NCBI GenBank assembly: GCA_002309885.1
Contig: DBYP01000018.1
Location: 86,931 to 150,930 of the forward strand
Reading direction: 5' to 3'
Length of the DNA stretch: 64,000 nucleotides
From: Verrucomicrobia bacterium UBA1183
GTDB lineage: Bacteria; Verrucomicrobiota; Verrucomicrobiia; Opitutales; UBA9783
Part shown: one piece after another, positions 8,265-16,751 of the stretch
Numbering within the stretch: position 1 is the stretch's first letter
How the letters are laid out: every line of letters begins with the position of its first letter
Notes under the pieces: model-generated
Seen by the model: the letters and a program-made list of their open reading frames with translations, nothing else
Databases searched by the model: none
Told to the model about the DNA's origin: nothing
Position numbers and translations under genes: made by a program

Positions 8265-9881
8265 ATGACTATAAATATTAATGGAACTAATGCTGCGGGC
8301 CAAATACCAGAGGCAACGACACTTTCAAATAATTCTTCTGCCTCCCAGCTTAAAGAGGTGGTTACAGATATACCAGAGGAAAATTCTAACAAAACAAAGG
8401 ATCTACAATCTACTCAAGAAGCGCCAAAGACACCAGCTCGAGGTTTGAAAGGCGCTATTTTAAGGTTGTTAGAAAAAATTAAAAACTTTTTCCATCGGGC
8501 CCCTAAACAAACACCTGAGCAAAACCAAGCGCAAGCGACAGAGTTACAAAATGAAACAGCAGAACTACAAAAACAGATCCAATGGAACCAGCGACTTTCT
8601 GCAGAATTGAAAGCTCTAAGGCAAAAACTTGCAGAAGTTCAAAAACGATTGAAAGCGTTTACTGCAGATGGAGCCCAAAAATCAGAACGAAATTTGATGC
8701 AAGAATTGGATAATACGCCATCTACGTTTATCAGCCAGGATTTGCTTTCTTTGTTACGTAATGAATTGCCAGGCCAGGCAACAAGCGCTTCAGGCGGTGT
8801 ACCACCACCGCCTCCTCCGCCACCGCCGCCAGCTCCAGGAGGCGTGCCGCCGCCACCTCCCCCGCCGCCAGTGGCAGGAATTTCTAAGAATTCTGCCGCT
8901 AAGCCGTTATTACCAAAATCTGGTCCAAATTTTCTCGATGTCGTATCCGACTGCCGAAAATTTTTGAAAGAAGGTTGCCAGATAGGCGAAGTCACCGTTT
9001 ATGATAAAAAATCTTTTGATTTAGAGATACAGAAACTTAAAACAGAAATCAAAGAAAATAAGGCTGATAATGAACAAAAGTTGGAGCAAATAGAGAAATT
9101 CCAAAAGGACGTAAGAAGTGAAGTTGATAAATTATTAAATGCTATCGAAGAAAGTCCCAATATAAGTGCACAAGAGCTTGGTTTTTTGAGGCAAAGATAC
9201 AACTCAGCTCCTGAATTACTTTTGAAAGAGGCCGATAAGTTGAAAGAATTAAAGCTTATGGGGGATGCTCAGTATGGAAGCTTGAAAAAGATCCGAGATG
9301 GAATGGATACAATCAAAGAAGATTTGCGTGCAAATTTAGAAGCCTACCTTAATGAAAGCAAAAACATAGGCAAACATGAAAAAGAAGTCAACGAATTTAA
9401 ATTACCGTTACCTGATGAAAGGAAGGTCCCTTATCTCGGCGAGGTACTGCAGTTGTTGACGTTAGAGAAGGAATTAAAAGGTAATCCGAATCTTAAAGGT
9501 CTTTTAGATGAAGTTGTAGCGTTCTTAAGTGGGAACTTGACAGAAACTGCTGAGAAAAGCAGGAATGAGAAAGCATTAAAGGACGCAGAAATGATAAAAA
9601 GTTCAGAACAGGCAAGAAGTAAGGCAATAAATACGTTCAATGAAATAAGAAAAAATGAAAAAATATCGATTCCTTATGACGACCCAAAACGTATGTCGGA
9701 TATGCTTATGAAATTAAAGATTACCGGTTCTCCCCTTTTTAAGCCGATAAACGAAGCATATAATGTTTTTGTAAAGAGCGACAAAAATCTAGTGAAATCT
9801 GATATTACCGAAAAAAGTTTGCTTCAAGAAAAGATTAGAGAGGTAAAAACCGCATTACGTAGAGCTGACAATAATAAATAG
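8265..9881 (+). CDS. Coiled-coil protein with formin-like polyproline tracts, candidate effector
   Basis: A 538-aa hydrophilic protein with no signal peptide or membrane segment. The N-terminus is Ser/Thr/Asn-rich, as in type III secreted proteins. Residues ~85-130 are coiled coil, and residues ~177-204 hold two polyproline runs (10 and 8 prolines) separated by APGGV. The rest is a Lys/Glu-rich helical region with an LEI.KLKTEIKENKADNEQK-type heptad pattern. The layout recalls FH1-type profilin-binding regions and bacterial actin-modifying effectors such as RickA or Sca2, but no convincing WH2 or FH2 domain can be seen. TATAAT at 8242-8247 is a possible -10 without a clear -35. Function unknown; effector role is inference. 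Confidence 0.75.
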   Translation: MTININGTNAAGQIPEATTLSNNSSASQLKEVVTDIPEENSNKTKDLQSTQEAPKTPARGLKGAILRLLEKIKNFFHRAPKQTPEQNQAQATELQNETAELQKQIQWNQRLSAELKALRQKLAEVQKRLKAFTADGAQKSERNLMQELDNTPSTFISQDLLSLLRNELPGQATSASGGVPPPPPPPPPPAPGGVPPPPPPPPVAGISKNSAAKPLLPKSGPNFLDVVSDCRKFLKEGCQIGEVTVYDKKSFDLEIQKLKTEIKENKADNEQKLEQIEKFQKDVRSEVDKLLNAIEESPNISAQELGFLRQRYNSAPELLLKEADKLKELKLMGDAQYGSLKKIRDGMDTIKEDLRANLEAYLNESKNIGKHEKEVNEFKLPLPDERKVPYLGEVLQLLTLEKELKGNPNLKGLLDEVVAFLSGNLTETAEKSRNEKALKDAEMIKSSEQARSKAINTFNEIRKNEKISIPYDDPKRMSDMLMKLKITGSPLFKPINEAYNVFVKSDKNLVKSDITEKSLLQEKIREVKTALRRADNNK

Positions 9882-9884
9882 ATA

Positions 9885-9906
9885 AAGATTTCATAAATGA
9901 AATCTT
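9885..9906 (+). terminator. Perfect 10-bp inverted repeat after the polyproline gene
   Basis: AAGATTTCAT-AA-ATGAAATCTT begins 3 nt after the stop codon. The stem is perfect, but the downstream sequence has only scattered T residues, so it is a weak intrinsic terminator or an RNA-stabilising hairpin. Confidence 0.5.
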
Positions 9907-9979
9907 GTTCTATTGCTTTTAAACCTTTACGACAGGAGTGGTTCAAAATTTTACAATCCTAAGCAAGCAAGAATTAGCT

Positions 9980-10792
9980 TCACACCTCGATTGTTGGATG
10001 CGTCAGGGCAACGTTGATTTTTTTGAGGGATTTGCGTTGTTGAGCAGATAAAGAACGCAAAATGGCTTTCAGCTTTTTCAAACCTTCTTCCATGGATTGA
10101 AGCGGAAATTGGATGGTGAATTTGGCGCGTAAGCAAATATCGACGACTTGCCATTTCTTTTCTAGATAGGGATCGAAATGTCTTAGCGAAATGTACTGAG
10201 CGTGCTGCAATAAGTCGGGTGCGTTATTTTTTAGAAACGTTAACAGCTCTGAAACCGCAGAGAAGCCGACAATACGACCTTTAGAAAATAGATGTGTGGG
10301 AATAGCGGCGAGTGTAGGAAGTTGCAGAACAAAATCTTTTCTATAGTTGATGGGTTTGAAAAGTTTGCCAGCTTCATCCACAAGGAAAAGCTTACGTTGT
10401 CCCTTAAATGCAATCGCTACTTTTGCACATGGTTTACGTTCAATGAGCGATAGCTTTAATGTATTGGGAAATTGACGCTGAATGTCGCAAGTTTTAATCT
10501 GAGAAAATCGCAAAATGTTTTTTTGAAGTTTCCCCAAATCGATCGAAAGCAATTCTTTTTGCCAAGGGATATGAACATGCTCAATGAACCAAGATTCGGT
10601 TAAAGTGCCATCCGTCGAAAAAATAAGTTGCTGCAATGGCTGTGTTTGTACTTTGGATTTCCATATTGTAATGGCAAATGATGCAGCAACAATTATTAGA
10701 AAAAACAAGCAACAACGGAGGCATAACCCACGAAACCGCTGTTTCGTCCAGCGAGGTTCTTGCGGAAGATTTTGCCAAGAATTGGTACTCAT
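9980..10792 (-). CDS. ftsQ: Cell division protein FtsQ/DivIB
   Basis: A 270-aa bitopic membrane protein: a cytoplasmic Arg/Lys-rich N-terminus, a single transmembrane segment at about residues 28-45 (CLFFLIIVAASFAITIW), then a POTRA-like domain (FSTDGTLTESWFIEHVHIPW ... LLSIDLGKLQKNIL) and the FtsQ core with RQFPNTLKLSLIERKPCA. FtsQ joins FtsB/FtsL at the divisome and bridges early and late division proteins. It is the last gene of the kdsC-tsaD-murCB-ddl-ftsQ cluster, one nt after ddl, which is the classical dcw order murB-ddl-ftsQ. No ftsA or ftsZ follows here. Confidence 0.88.
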   Translation of the reverse strand: MSTNSWQNLPQEPRWTKQRFRGLCLRCCLFFLIIVAASFAITIWKSKVQTQPLQQLIFSTDGTLTESWFIEHVHIPWQKELLSIDLGKLQKNILRFSQIKTCDIQRQFPNTLKLSLIERKPCAKVAIAFKGQRKLFLVDEAGKLFKPINYRKDFVLQLPTLAAIPTHLFSKGRIVGFSAVSELLTFLKNNAPDLLQHAQYISLRHFDPYLEKKWQVVDICLRAKFTIQFPLQSMEEGLKKLKAILRSLSAQQRKSLKKINVALTHPTIEV

Positions 10793-10793
10793 T

Positions 10794-11708
10794 TTAATAA
10801 CGTTTTAAAGCCTTTTCGATAAGTTGTTTCAGCAGGTTTTCGAACGACAACCCAATGCACGCCGCGCTTTTGGGAAACAAACTTTGCGCAGTCATCCCCG
10901 GAATCGTATTCATTTCCAAAAGCCATAAATGCCCATCTGGCTCTAAAATGCAGTCAATTCGCCCAAAATCTCTACAATTTGCATGCTGAAAAAACGCAAC
11001 GCCCACAGCTTTCATTTTTTGTGTAAATTCAAGTTCTATCGGCGCTGGATATAAATATTCGCAAGCACCCGAAGTATATTTATTTTTAAAATCGTAAAAA
11101 CCATGTTTGGGGCGAATTTCCACGATTCCCAGAGGTTCGCCTTGCAAAATACCTAGCGTAAGTTCGCGCCCTTGAGCGTAACGTTCGACCATCCAGTTGC
11201 CTTCAGATATCGTTGCCCAGGCTTGTTTGAGGGCATTAAAGTTATTGCAGAGATGGACTCCTATACTGCTTCCTTTATCGGTAGGTTTTAGTACGAAGGA
11301 AGTACATCCTAGCGTTTCACAGATAAACGCTTCATTGAGCTCCTGTCCCAATTGGAGTGCTATGCCGGGAAGCACCGGTAAATGATGTGCCTGAGCCAAC
11401 TGTTTGCTGCGCATTTTGTCCATACACAGAGCGCTTGTCTTTGAATCGCTTCCGATATAAGCAAAGCCTCCTTGTTCTAGCAAAGCTTGCAACTGTCCAT
11501 CTTCACCGAAATCGCCGTGCGTTACGGGGAAAATAAGATCTTCTTCGGGATTTAAACCGTCAGGAAGTTTATTTTCATCCAAGCGAATTAGTTGCGTCGG
11601 ATACAGTTTTTTAAGCGTTTCGAACACAGGTTCAGCTGATTTAAAGGAAACATCGCGCTCGCCGCTTTGGCCCCCGCATAAAATAACAATATTTTTCAAA
11701 TTTTTCAC
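10794..11708 (-). CDS. ddl: D-alanine--D-alanine ligase
   Basis: A 304-aa ATP-grasp ligase making the D-Ala-D-Ala dipeptide for peptidoglycan precursors. Seen: the N-terminal IVILCGGQSGERDVSFKSA, the ATP-binding FVLKPTDKGSSIGV loop, and the metal-binding end FGRIDCILEPDGHLWLLEMNTIPGMT. The start is GTG at 11708: its A-overlap with the murCB stop is GTGA, and GGAGGAAG sits 4 nt upstream. An in-frame ATG at 11723 would place that Shine-Dalgarno inside its own codons, so it is less likely. Translation is probably coupled to murCB. Confidence 0.94.
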   Translation of the reverse strand: MKNLKNIVILCGGQSGERDVSFKSAEPVFETLKKLYPTQLIRLDENKLPDGLNPEEDLIFPVTHGDFGEDGQLQALLEQGGFAYIGSDSKTSALCMDKMRSKQLAQAHHLPVLPGIALQLGQELNEAFICETLGCTSFVLKPTDKGSSIGVHLCNNFNALKQAWATISEGNWMVERYAQGRELTLGILQGEPLGIVEIRPKHGFYDFKNKYTSGACEYLYPAPIELEFTQKMKAVGVAFFQHANCRDFGRIDCILEPDGHLWLLEMNTIPGMTAQSLFPKSAACIGLSFENLLKQLIEKALKRY

Positions 11709-13783
11709 AAAACTTCCTCCCATTTTTTACCCAACAAACGCACTTCAGGTTCCAACAAAATATTTACCTCCTCATTCACTTTATGTCTTATGTAGCGCAT
11801 CAGCTTCAATACATCCGGGAAAGTTCCATGTCCTTTATTGAGGATGAAGTTAGCGTGTATCGGAGAAATAAAAACATTACCAAAGCTTGTGCCCTTTAAC
11901 CCCAACTGATCTAACAGTTTACCGGTAGAGCCCAAATCGGTATTTTTGAAAAAGCAACCCAAACTTTTGCCCTGGGGTTGTGTATTCAAACGCCGGTTGT
12001 GTAAGGCTTTCCGCTTGTTTTGGACAAGCTCTGGAGTGGATGGTTCCCCTTTCAATACGGCCGATAAAACGATATAATCTTTGAGGCTTTCGCAGGTTCG
12101 GTAACCGTACTGTATTTCATTTTGCTGAAGTTCACGCTTATTGCCACAACGATCCATGATGGTAACGTATTGTACCTTATCCAAGATACCCAAATTATGA
12201 ATGCCTGCGTTCATTGCAAGTGCTCCGCCCAAGGTTCCTGGAATACCGTCCAAAAATTCGAAACCACCGATGCCTTCTTTTTCCGCCAAATCCAAAAAAT
12301 TTTTCAAAAAGCATCCCGCACGAACTTCGAATGTGCCTTTAGCAAGCTTATTACAGGTTTCCCAATAGGGAGCGTTTAACTGCAAAACAAGACCATCGTA
12401 GCGCTCTGGGATAACGATATTGGAACCCCCACCGATAATGTAGCTTTCCAAATGTAAGGTTTCGCAAAACTTCAGCAGCTTTTGTAATGATTCCGGCGTA
12501 TTTGGTTGTGCATAAGCCAGTGCTGTCCCGCCAATTCCCAAAAGCGAATGCTGTTTTAGAGGTTGATCGACCGTTAAACTTATGAAATTTTCTTGTGCGT
12601 ATTGTTGTATCTGCTGTTTTAAGTTTTGGAGCCATTGTCGAGCTTGCTTGTCAACATTTCCAGCGCCAACAAAGACCACATATGTCGGTGTATTTTGCGT
12701 TAAAAGCCCATCGCATGGCAAGTCACTAAGCGTTTTAGCCTGTGGTAACGCGGTTTCTAAGGAGCGCGTAAGCGTTTGGTCCTTTTCGAACGCCTGATAA
12801 ATAGGACATAAGTAAAGATTTTTTACATCTTTTAAAATCGATACGAATGTTGGAAAAAATTGGTTTAATCGAGAAATGCGATGTGGTTCAAAAACGACGT
12901 GCAGTGTAGCATTTTGCGGAAAGGAATTCAGTAAAGCACGCAATTCTTCGGGATGATGCGCATAATCTGAAATAACCGTTAAACGTTGTGTTTGCAGTAA
13001 AATTTCGTGCCGACGCTTTATTCCTGGGAAAGTTGAAGCGTCTTTTGTCTCTGTTTCAATACCGGTCAATGTTTTGAAAACACATTCCGCGGCAATTTTA
13101 TCCTGCGCTAAGCCACGTGCATCGAAAGTTTGTAGCTGACCTTGGGTCTTAAAGGGTTGTTCTGAAAACACCCAACGACGGGTTCGGGTACATAAACGTT
13201 CAAATGCGGCTTGATAAGCTTCTGCGTTCGGATAATGCGTCGGATGATCCCAATCGGTATTCAATATTACGGTCGCTTCAGGCGAAAACAATTCCATGGT
13301 TCCATCGCTTTCGTCCAGCTCCAACAGCGTCCATTGTGCACCTACATCGAACGATGCATTTGTGTAAAAATCATTTTGAAATTCGGCACCCAAAATGTAA
13401 CTGATGGGGATATTATGATATTTGAAAAAATGAACCAAATAGGCTGTTGTGGTTGATTTCCCATGACTGCCGCAGATGGCACAAACCTTTTTATTGGCTA
13501 AAAGTTGGGCTAAAAATTGTCCACGTAGATAGCACTTACATTGCTTTTGTGCGGATAAGAGTAATGGATGATCGGCATCGATGGCGGAAGTATAAATAAC
13601 TGTTTTGCATGATTCAGGAATCTTTGGCGTCCAATCGATGTAGCTGAGCTGTTGTTTTCGTTCTTCGGTAGCGAAATCGTCCCAGCCAAAAATGACGTAG
13701 CCTCTATGCGATAAATATCTCGCCAAAGCTGCCATGCCCATTCCGCCGGCTCCTAGCAAAAAGATGGTTTTTCCTAATATCAT
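11705..13783 (-). CDS. murC/murB: Bifunctional MurC-MurB fusion (UDP-MurNAc--L-Ala ligase / UDP-GlcNAc-enolpyruvate reductase)
   Basis: A 692-residue fusion of two cytoplasmic peptidoglycan enzymes. Residues 1-~385 are MurC: Rossmann start IFLLGAGGMGMAALARYL, P-loop GSHGKSTTT at 105-113, central LDESDGTMELFSPEATVILN and a C-terminal domain with DYAHHPEELRALL. Residues ~390-692 are MurB: FAD-binding LLGIGGTALAYAQP and YIIGGGSNIVIPE, GIPGTLGGALAMNAGIH, GCFFKN with the Ser/Cys proton-donor region, and the end LLEPEVRLLG. The MurC part is shorter than the usual ~460 aa. The order MurC then MurB is chemically reversed, because MurB makes the substrate of MurC. ATGA overlap with tsaD upstream and GTGA with ddl downstream. 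Confidence 0.95.
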   Translation of the reverse strand: MILGKTIFLLGAGGMGMAALARYLSHRGYVIFGWDDFATEERKQQLSYIDWTPKIPESCKTVIYTSAIDADHPLLLSAQKQCKCYLRGQFLAQLLANKKVCAICGSHGKSTTTAYLVHFFKYHNIPISYILGAEFQNDFYTNASFDVGAQWTLLELDESDGTMELFSPEATVILNTDWDHPTHYPNAEAYQAAFERLCTRTRRWVFSEQPFKTQGQLQTFDARGLAQDKIAAECVFKTLTGIETETKDASTFPGIKRRHEILLQTQRLTVISDYAHHPEELRALLNSFPQNATLHVVFEPHRISRLNQFFPTFVSILKDVKNLYLCPIYQAFEKDQTLTRSLETALPQAKTLSDLPCDGLLTQNTPTYVVFVGAGNVDKQARQWLQNLKQQIQQYAQENFISLTVDQPLKQHSLLGIGGTALAYAQPNTPESLQKLLKFCETLHLESYIIGGGSNIVIPERYDGLVLQLNAPYWETCNKLAKGTFEVRAGCFLKNFLDLAEKEGIGGFEFLDGIPGTLGGALAMNAGIHNLGILDKVQYVTIMDRCGNKRELQQNEIQYGYRTCESLKDYIVLSAVLKGEPSTPELVQNKRKALHNRRLNTQPQGKSLGCFFKNTDLGSTGKLLDQLGLKGTSFGNVFISPIHANFILNKGHGTFPDVLKLMRYIRHKVNEEVNILLEPEVRLLGKKWEEVL
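11713..11720 (-). promoter_or_regulatory. Shine-Dalgarno that decides the ddl start
   Basis: GGAGGAAG on the minus strand, 4 nt before the GTG at 11708, lies inside the 3' end of murCB. Confidence 0.7.
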
Positions 13784-14802
13784 GTGATAGCCTCCAGTGT
13801 CCTGTTGGGATCTACTTTTAGCGGTGCGGTTAAGAATGTGCCTGCGAATGCAATCATAGCTGCATTATCACCACAATAGCGCTTTTGTGGAACAAAAAAC
13901 GGAATGTTGTGGTGGTTTGCGATGCGTTCCATGGCACTTCGAAGCAAGTTATTATTCGAAACGCCGCCGGATAGTCCCAAGCTTTTGTAAGATTTAAACG
14001 TCAATGCTTGTTCCACTTTTTTGGTCAAAGCACCGATGACTGCCTGTTGATAAGATGCACAAATCGACGGTTTTTGAGCTTCAATTTCATCTGCCGTTAA
14101 TTTGGCTAAAAAGTAACGGAGGCTGGTCTTGAGTCCAGAAAAACTGAATTTGAAATCCGTTTTTTTCGGAAAAGCTTTCGGGAAATCTATCCAATGGGCA
14201 TCTCCATTGAGGGCGCAGCTTTCAATAAAAGGGCCGCCTGGATAGGGAAATCCAAGCATTTTTGCACCTTTATCTAAAGCTTCGCCGGCAGCATCGTCGA
14301 TCGTTTGTGCCAAGATTTTGAATTTTAATGCACGCTCCTGAGTCGTCAATTCAAACAGTAGCGTATTACCTCCGGAAACCAGCAAACCCAGGTGAGGACA
14401 AATGTGTTCGATAGAAAAGGACTTATCTTCAGAATAAGCCTTTATAAAAGGCGATAGCGCATGCCCTTGCAGATGATTTACTCCCTCCAGAGGTTTTTTA
14501 TATAACAACTGTAAAGATTGCGCATAAGCGATACCGATGCCCAAGGATCCAATGAGTCCTGGCCCATGCGTTACAACGATTTTATCAACAGAAGAGAGGT
14601 CGAATTGCTGATTTAAATTTTTTAGCAATAGGGGAAAGCCATTGAGATGTTCACGAATCGCAATGCCTGGGACAACGCCACCGTACGTACTGTGTAAATC
14701 GATTTGCGTCAGTACTTGTTCGTAACAAACACGCCGTTGGTTGCTATCCCAGACGGCAACCGCAGATTCATCACAAGAGCTTTCAATACCCAAAATCAGC
14801 AT
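13780..14802 (-). CDS. tsaD: tRNA N6-adenosine threonylcarbamoyltransferase TsaD
   Basis: A 340-aa ASKHA-fold protein that transfers threonylcarbamoyl from the AMP adduct to A37 of tRNA, together with TsaB and TsaE. Seen: LILGIESSCDESAVAV, GGVVPGIAIREHL, the metal-binding NHLQGHALS, GLLVSGGNTLLF and LSGGVSNNNLLRSAM. The ATG at 14802 begins at the conserved MLILGIESS and is preceded by GGAAG; it overlaps the kdsC stop by 7 nt. An ATG at 14820 adds six residues with no family support. Located between LPS and peptidoglycan genes in one operon. Confidence 0.95.
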   Translation of the reverse strand: MLILGIESSCDESAVAVWDSNQRRVCYEQVLTQIDLHSTYGGVVPGIAIREHLNGFPLLLKNLNQQFDLSSVDKIVVTHGPGLIGSLGIGIAYAQSLQLLYKKPLEGVNHLQGHALSPFIKAYSEDKSFSIEHICPHLGLLVSGGNTLLFELTTQERALKFKILAQTIDDAAGEALDKGAKMLGFPYPGGPFIESCALNGDAHWIDFPKAFPKKTDFKFSFSGLKTSLRYFLAKLTADEIEAQKPSICASYQQAVIGALTKKVEQALTFKSYKSLGLSGGVSNNNLLRSAMERIANHHNIPFFVPQKRYCGDNAAMIAFAGTFLTAPLKVDPNRTLEAIT

Positions 14803-15299
14803 GAATGTTGTGCTTCCCAAATACGATCACACAACTCGCGTGCAGCGCCCATTCCGCCTCCGAATTGAGAAATAAACTTGCATTGTTTTTGTACACAAGG
14901 CATCGCGTCTTTAGGACACGCTGACAACCCAACGCGTTCCAAAATAGGAGAATCGATGAAGTCATCACCCATGTAGGCAATCTGTTCATACTCAAGACCT
15001 AAATCTTTGCGTAACGATTCGAATGTGGCCAACTTTTCCAAACGACCTTGATAAACATATTGAATGCCTAAATCTTTGGCACGCTTTATCACGAAAGGCG
15101 ATTCACGTCCTGTTATGATTCCAAATAAATGTCCCGCTTTCACTAAACGACTTATTCCTAGACCATCCTTGGCATTAAAGACTTTAAAGAATTCTCCATC
15201 GGCACTGTAATAAAGCCGTCCATCCGTTAAGACGCCATCGACATCAAAGATGGTAAGCTTTATTTTTTTAAAAACTTCTTCCAAAACTTTTTCTTGCAT
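14796..15299 (-). CDS. kdsC: 3-deoxy-D-manno-octulosonate 8-phosphate phosphatase KdsC
   Basis: A 167-aa HAD-superfamily C0 phosphatase that makes free Kdo from Kdo-8-P for the LPS inner core. HAD motif I IFDVDGVLTDG, motif II GIITGRES, motif III Lys in the RLEKLATFE region and motif IV MGDDFIDSPIL are all present, followed by the family's GGxGAARELCDRI tail. ATG 15299 is chosen because a promoter places its -10 box 7 nt upstream. An ATG at 15326 is possible but overlaps that promoter. It is the first gene of the envelope operon; kdsA lies at 26.9 kb. Confidence 0.92.
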   Translation of the reverse strand: MQEKVLEEVFKKIKLTIFDVDGVLTDGRLYYSADGEFFKVFNAKDGLGISRLVKAGHLFGIITGRESPFVIKRAKDLGIQYVYQGRLEKLATFESLRKDLGLEYEQIAYMGDDFIDSPILERVGLSACPKDAMPCVQKQCKFISQFGGGMGAARELCDRIWEAQHSC

Positions 15300-15306
15300 G
15301 ACTGCT

Positions 15307-15334
15307 ATGCTAAACTTAAATCCCAAATAATCAA
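15307..15334 (-). promoter_or_regulatory. Promoter of the kdsC-ftsQ operon, predicted leaderless
   Basis: On the minus strand TTGATT (15334-15329), 16-bp spacer, TAGCAT (15312-15307), then 7 nt to the ATG at 15299. No Shine-Dalgarno precedes that ATG. Confidence 0.5.
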
Positions 15335-15370
15335 TGAAAAATTCCTTCGAAAGCAGGTGTGTTGTATCGC

Positions 15371-15580
15371 TAGATCGTGTCTACGAAAGATAAAAAATTG
15401 TAAGAAAAAAGGATAAGGGAAGTTTTTGAAAAATTTCCCTTAGACCCTCAAAAACTTTCATAATTTTGCAACAATATTGCAAAATGACTTGGGTGCAGGG
15501 CCTCTGTCCTGCTTTTGAGAGGTTTTGGGAGAGTTTTTACAAAAGTTCGCTCAAAAATCGTCTGACGAAACCCTCGCAAA
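15371..15580 (+). repeat. MITE-like element copy 3 (forward)
   Basis: The left terminal repeat TAGATCGTGTCTACGAAAGA is intact. It is followed by the GGGAAGTTTTTG hairpin, TTTTGCAACAATATTGCAAAA and GCAGGGCCTCTGTCCTGC. The right end has diverged after GGGAGAGTTTTTACAAAAG. Confidence 0.8.
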
Positions 15581-15632
15581 CCCGCTTGCTTAGAGGATTT
15601 ACAAAAAAATCAAATTTTTTCAAAAAAACTAC

Positions 15633-15661
15633 TTGACAAGCAAAAATTAATAATGCATAAT
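15633..15661 (+). promoter_or_regulatory. Strong sigma-70-type promoter
   Basis: Consensus TTGACA (15633-15638), exactly 17 bp, CATAAT (15656-15661). Predicted start near 15668. It drives the G/T-rich repeat locus described next, which has no recognised gene. Confidence 0.6.
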
Positions 15662-15679
15662 ATGCCACGCTGTAGGTCA

Positions 15680-15994
15680 ATGGGTGTTTGTTTACTGAGT
15701 TGTTTTGGTGATTTTGGGCGGAAAAGTCGCTTGGGGAGCGGTATTTCTGAACGGGCCGGCGGTAGCTTGTTGAGAATCCGTAAGGCGATTTGCAGGTATC
15801 AGCTGGAGTGTGCTTGTAGGGAAAGGTACAGGCAATTTGGGTGGTATAATATTCTTGAACGAGTTTGTGGTGGCTTGTCGAGAATTTGTAGAGCGGTTTG
15901 TTGGTGTTGGTTAAGGTGTGTTGGCGGGGTAGTAAGATATCGGCGGTTGTGGTTATATAAAGAGATTCCTAAGTTCAGCGACGGGTGGACGTAG
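15680..15994 (+). CDS. Possible small Cys/Arg-rich repeat protein, or a non-coding RNA locus
   Basis: An open frame of about 104 aa lies just downstream of a consensus promoter. It contains two diverged 36-codon units (one starting AGGSLLRIRKAIC, the next CGGLSRICRAVC). The composition is unusual (Cys, Trp, Arg and Gly rich), there is no Shine-Dalgarno, and the DNA is strongly G+T skewed. The minus strand also keeps the repeat in frame, with a TGA between units. It may be a small RNA, a decayed repeat gene on either strand, or a real short protein. Product not recognised. Confidence 0.25.
   Translation: MGVCLLSCFGDFGRKSRLGSGISERAGGSLLRIRKAICRYQLECACRERYRQFGWYNILERVCGGLSRICRAVCWCWLRCVGGVVRYRRLWLYKEIPKFSDGWT
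15765..15980 (+). repeat. Two diverged 108-bp tandem units
   Basis: GCTTGTTGAGAATCCGTAAG at 15765 recurs as GCTTGTCGAGAATTTGTAGA at 15873, and the similarity continues through the following GGTGT/GGTGTG-rich part. The period is 108 bp (36 codons). The rest of 15995-16176 holds nothing recognisable. Confidence 0.55.
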
Positions 15995-16176
15995 GGGGCG
16001 TTGTAAAAAAGCGCGTTTTGTGAGATATTAAAGCGGCATGTTGATGTCGATTCTTTGCGGAGAAGCGGCAATGGCGGAGCTTTGATGTCAACGTAAGCGC
16101 AAGTTTGTTCTTTGACAGTTTTTTTAAAGCGTAGAAGGTATGTATGTGCGGCGTTATGCATTTTGACAGCGCGCAT

Positions 16177-16364
16177 TAGAGCGTATCTACAAAAGCTAAA
16201 ATTGAGAGATTGTTTGCAAAAAATCTCTCAAAGTCCCTTAAAAGCAGGGCAGCGGCCCTGCACTCTACTTATTTTGCAACGCTGTTGCAAAAAAAAGAAA
16301 GTTTTTGAGGGTTTAGGGGAAAAAGTTACCTTACAACTTTTTCGTCTTATGTAGATGCATTCTA
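16177..16364 (-). repeat. MITE-like element copy 4 (reverse, both ends intact)
   Basis: 188 bp from TAGAGCGTATCTAC to GTAGATGCATTCTA, so the two ends are inverted copies of each other with TA at each border. Internal hairpins AGCAGGGCAGCGGCCCTGC and TTTTGCAACGCTGTTGCAAAA. A good reference copy. The sequence 16365-16569 after it shows no gene or motif. Confidence 0.85.
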
Positions 16365-16569
16365 GCAGCGTATTAGCATACATCAGCGGAATATTTTTAG
16401 CAATGGAGTATTTTGTAAACCGAGGAAATTTACAGAATTTTTACAAGAAAATGACTTTGGGTGAATTTTGAAAAGCCGCGGGATTTTTCAAGTAAAACAT
16501 TGGCTCAAATGCCTGAAATTTTCCGTTAAGATGTGTAATCAATGCTATTGCAAGCGTTGTCAAGCAAAG

Positions 16570-16751
16570 CGTGAGGGAGCTTTTGAGAAAAAGCTTTCTT
16601 TAGACCCTCAAAAACTTTCATAATTTTGTAACAATATTGCAAAATGACTTGGGTGCAGGGCCTCTGTCCTGCTTTTAAGGGAGTTTGAGGCATTTTTTAC
16701 AAAAAAATCCTTCAAAAATGTAGTATTTCTAGTTTATGTAGACACGCCCTA
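16570..16751 (+). repeat. MITE-like element copy 5 (forward, left end lost)
   Basis: Starts within the GGGAGCTTTTGAGAAAAAGC hairpin and continues through the usual palindromes to the intact right end TTATGTAGACACGCCCTA. Confidence 0.8.

Noticed and set aside
8881..9000. WH2-like actin-binding motif after the polyproline region (NFLDVVSDCRKFLKEG)
   Set aside because: Helix pattern is only vaguely similar and the LKKT/V core is missing.
15668..16000. tmRNA, RNase P RNA, SRP RNA or 6S RNA
   Set aside because: None of their conserved sequence blocks was found in the region.
15799..16176. 125-codon frame on the minus strand opposite the 108-bp repeat
   Set aside because: No promoter or ribosome site, no family, and a TGA separates the two repeat units on that strand. 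Kept only as an alternative in the repeat finding.
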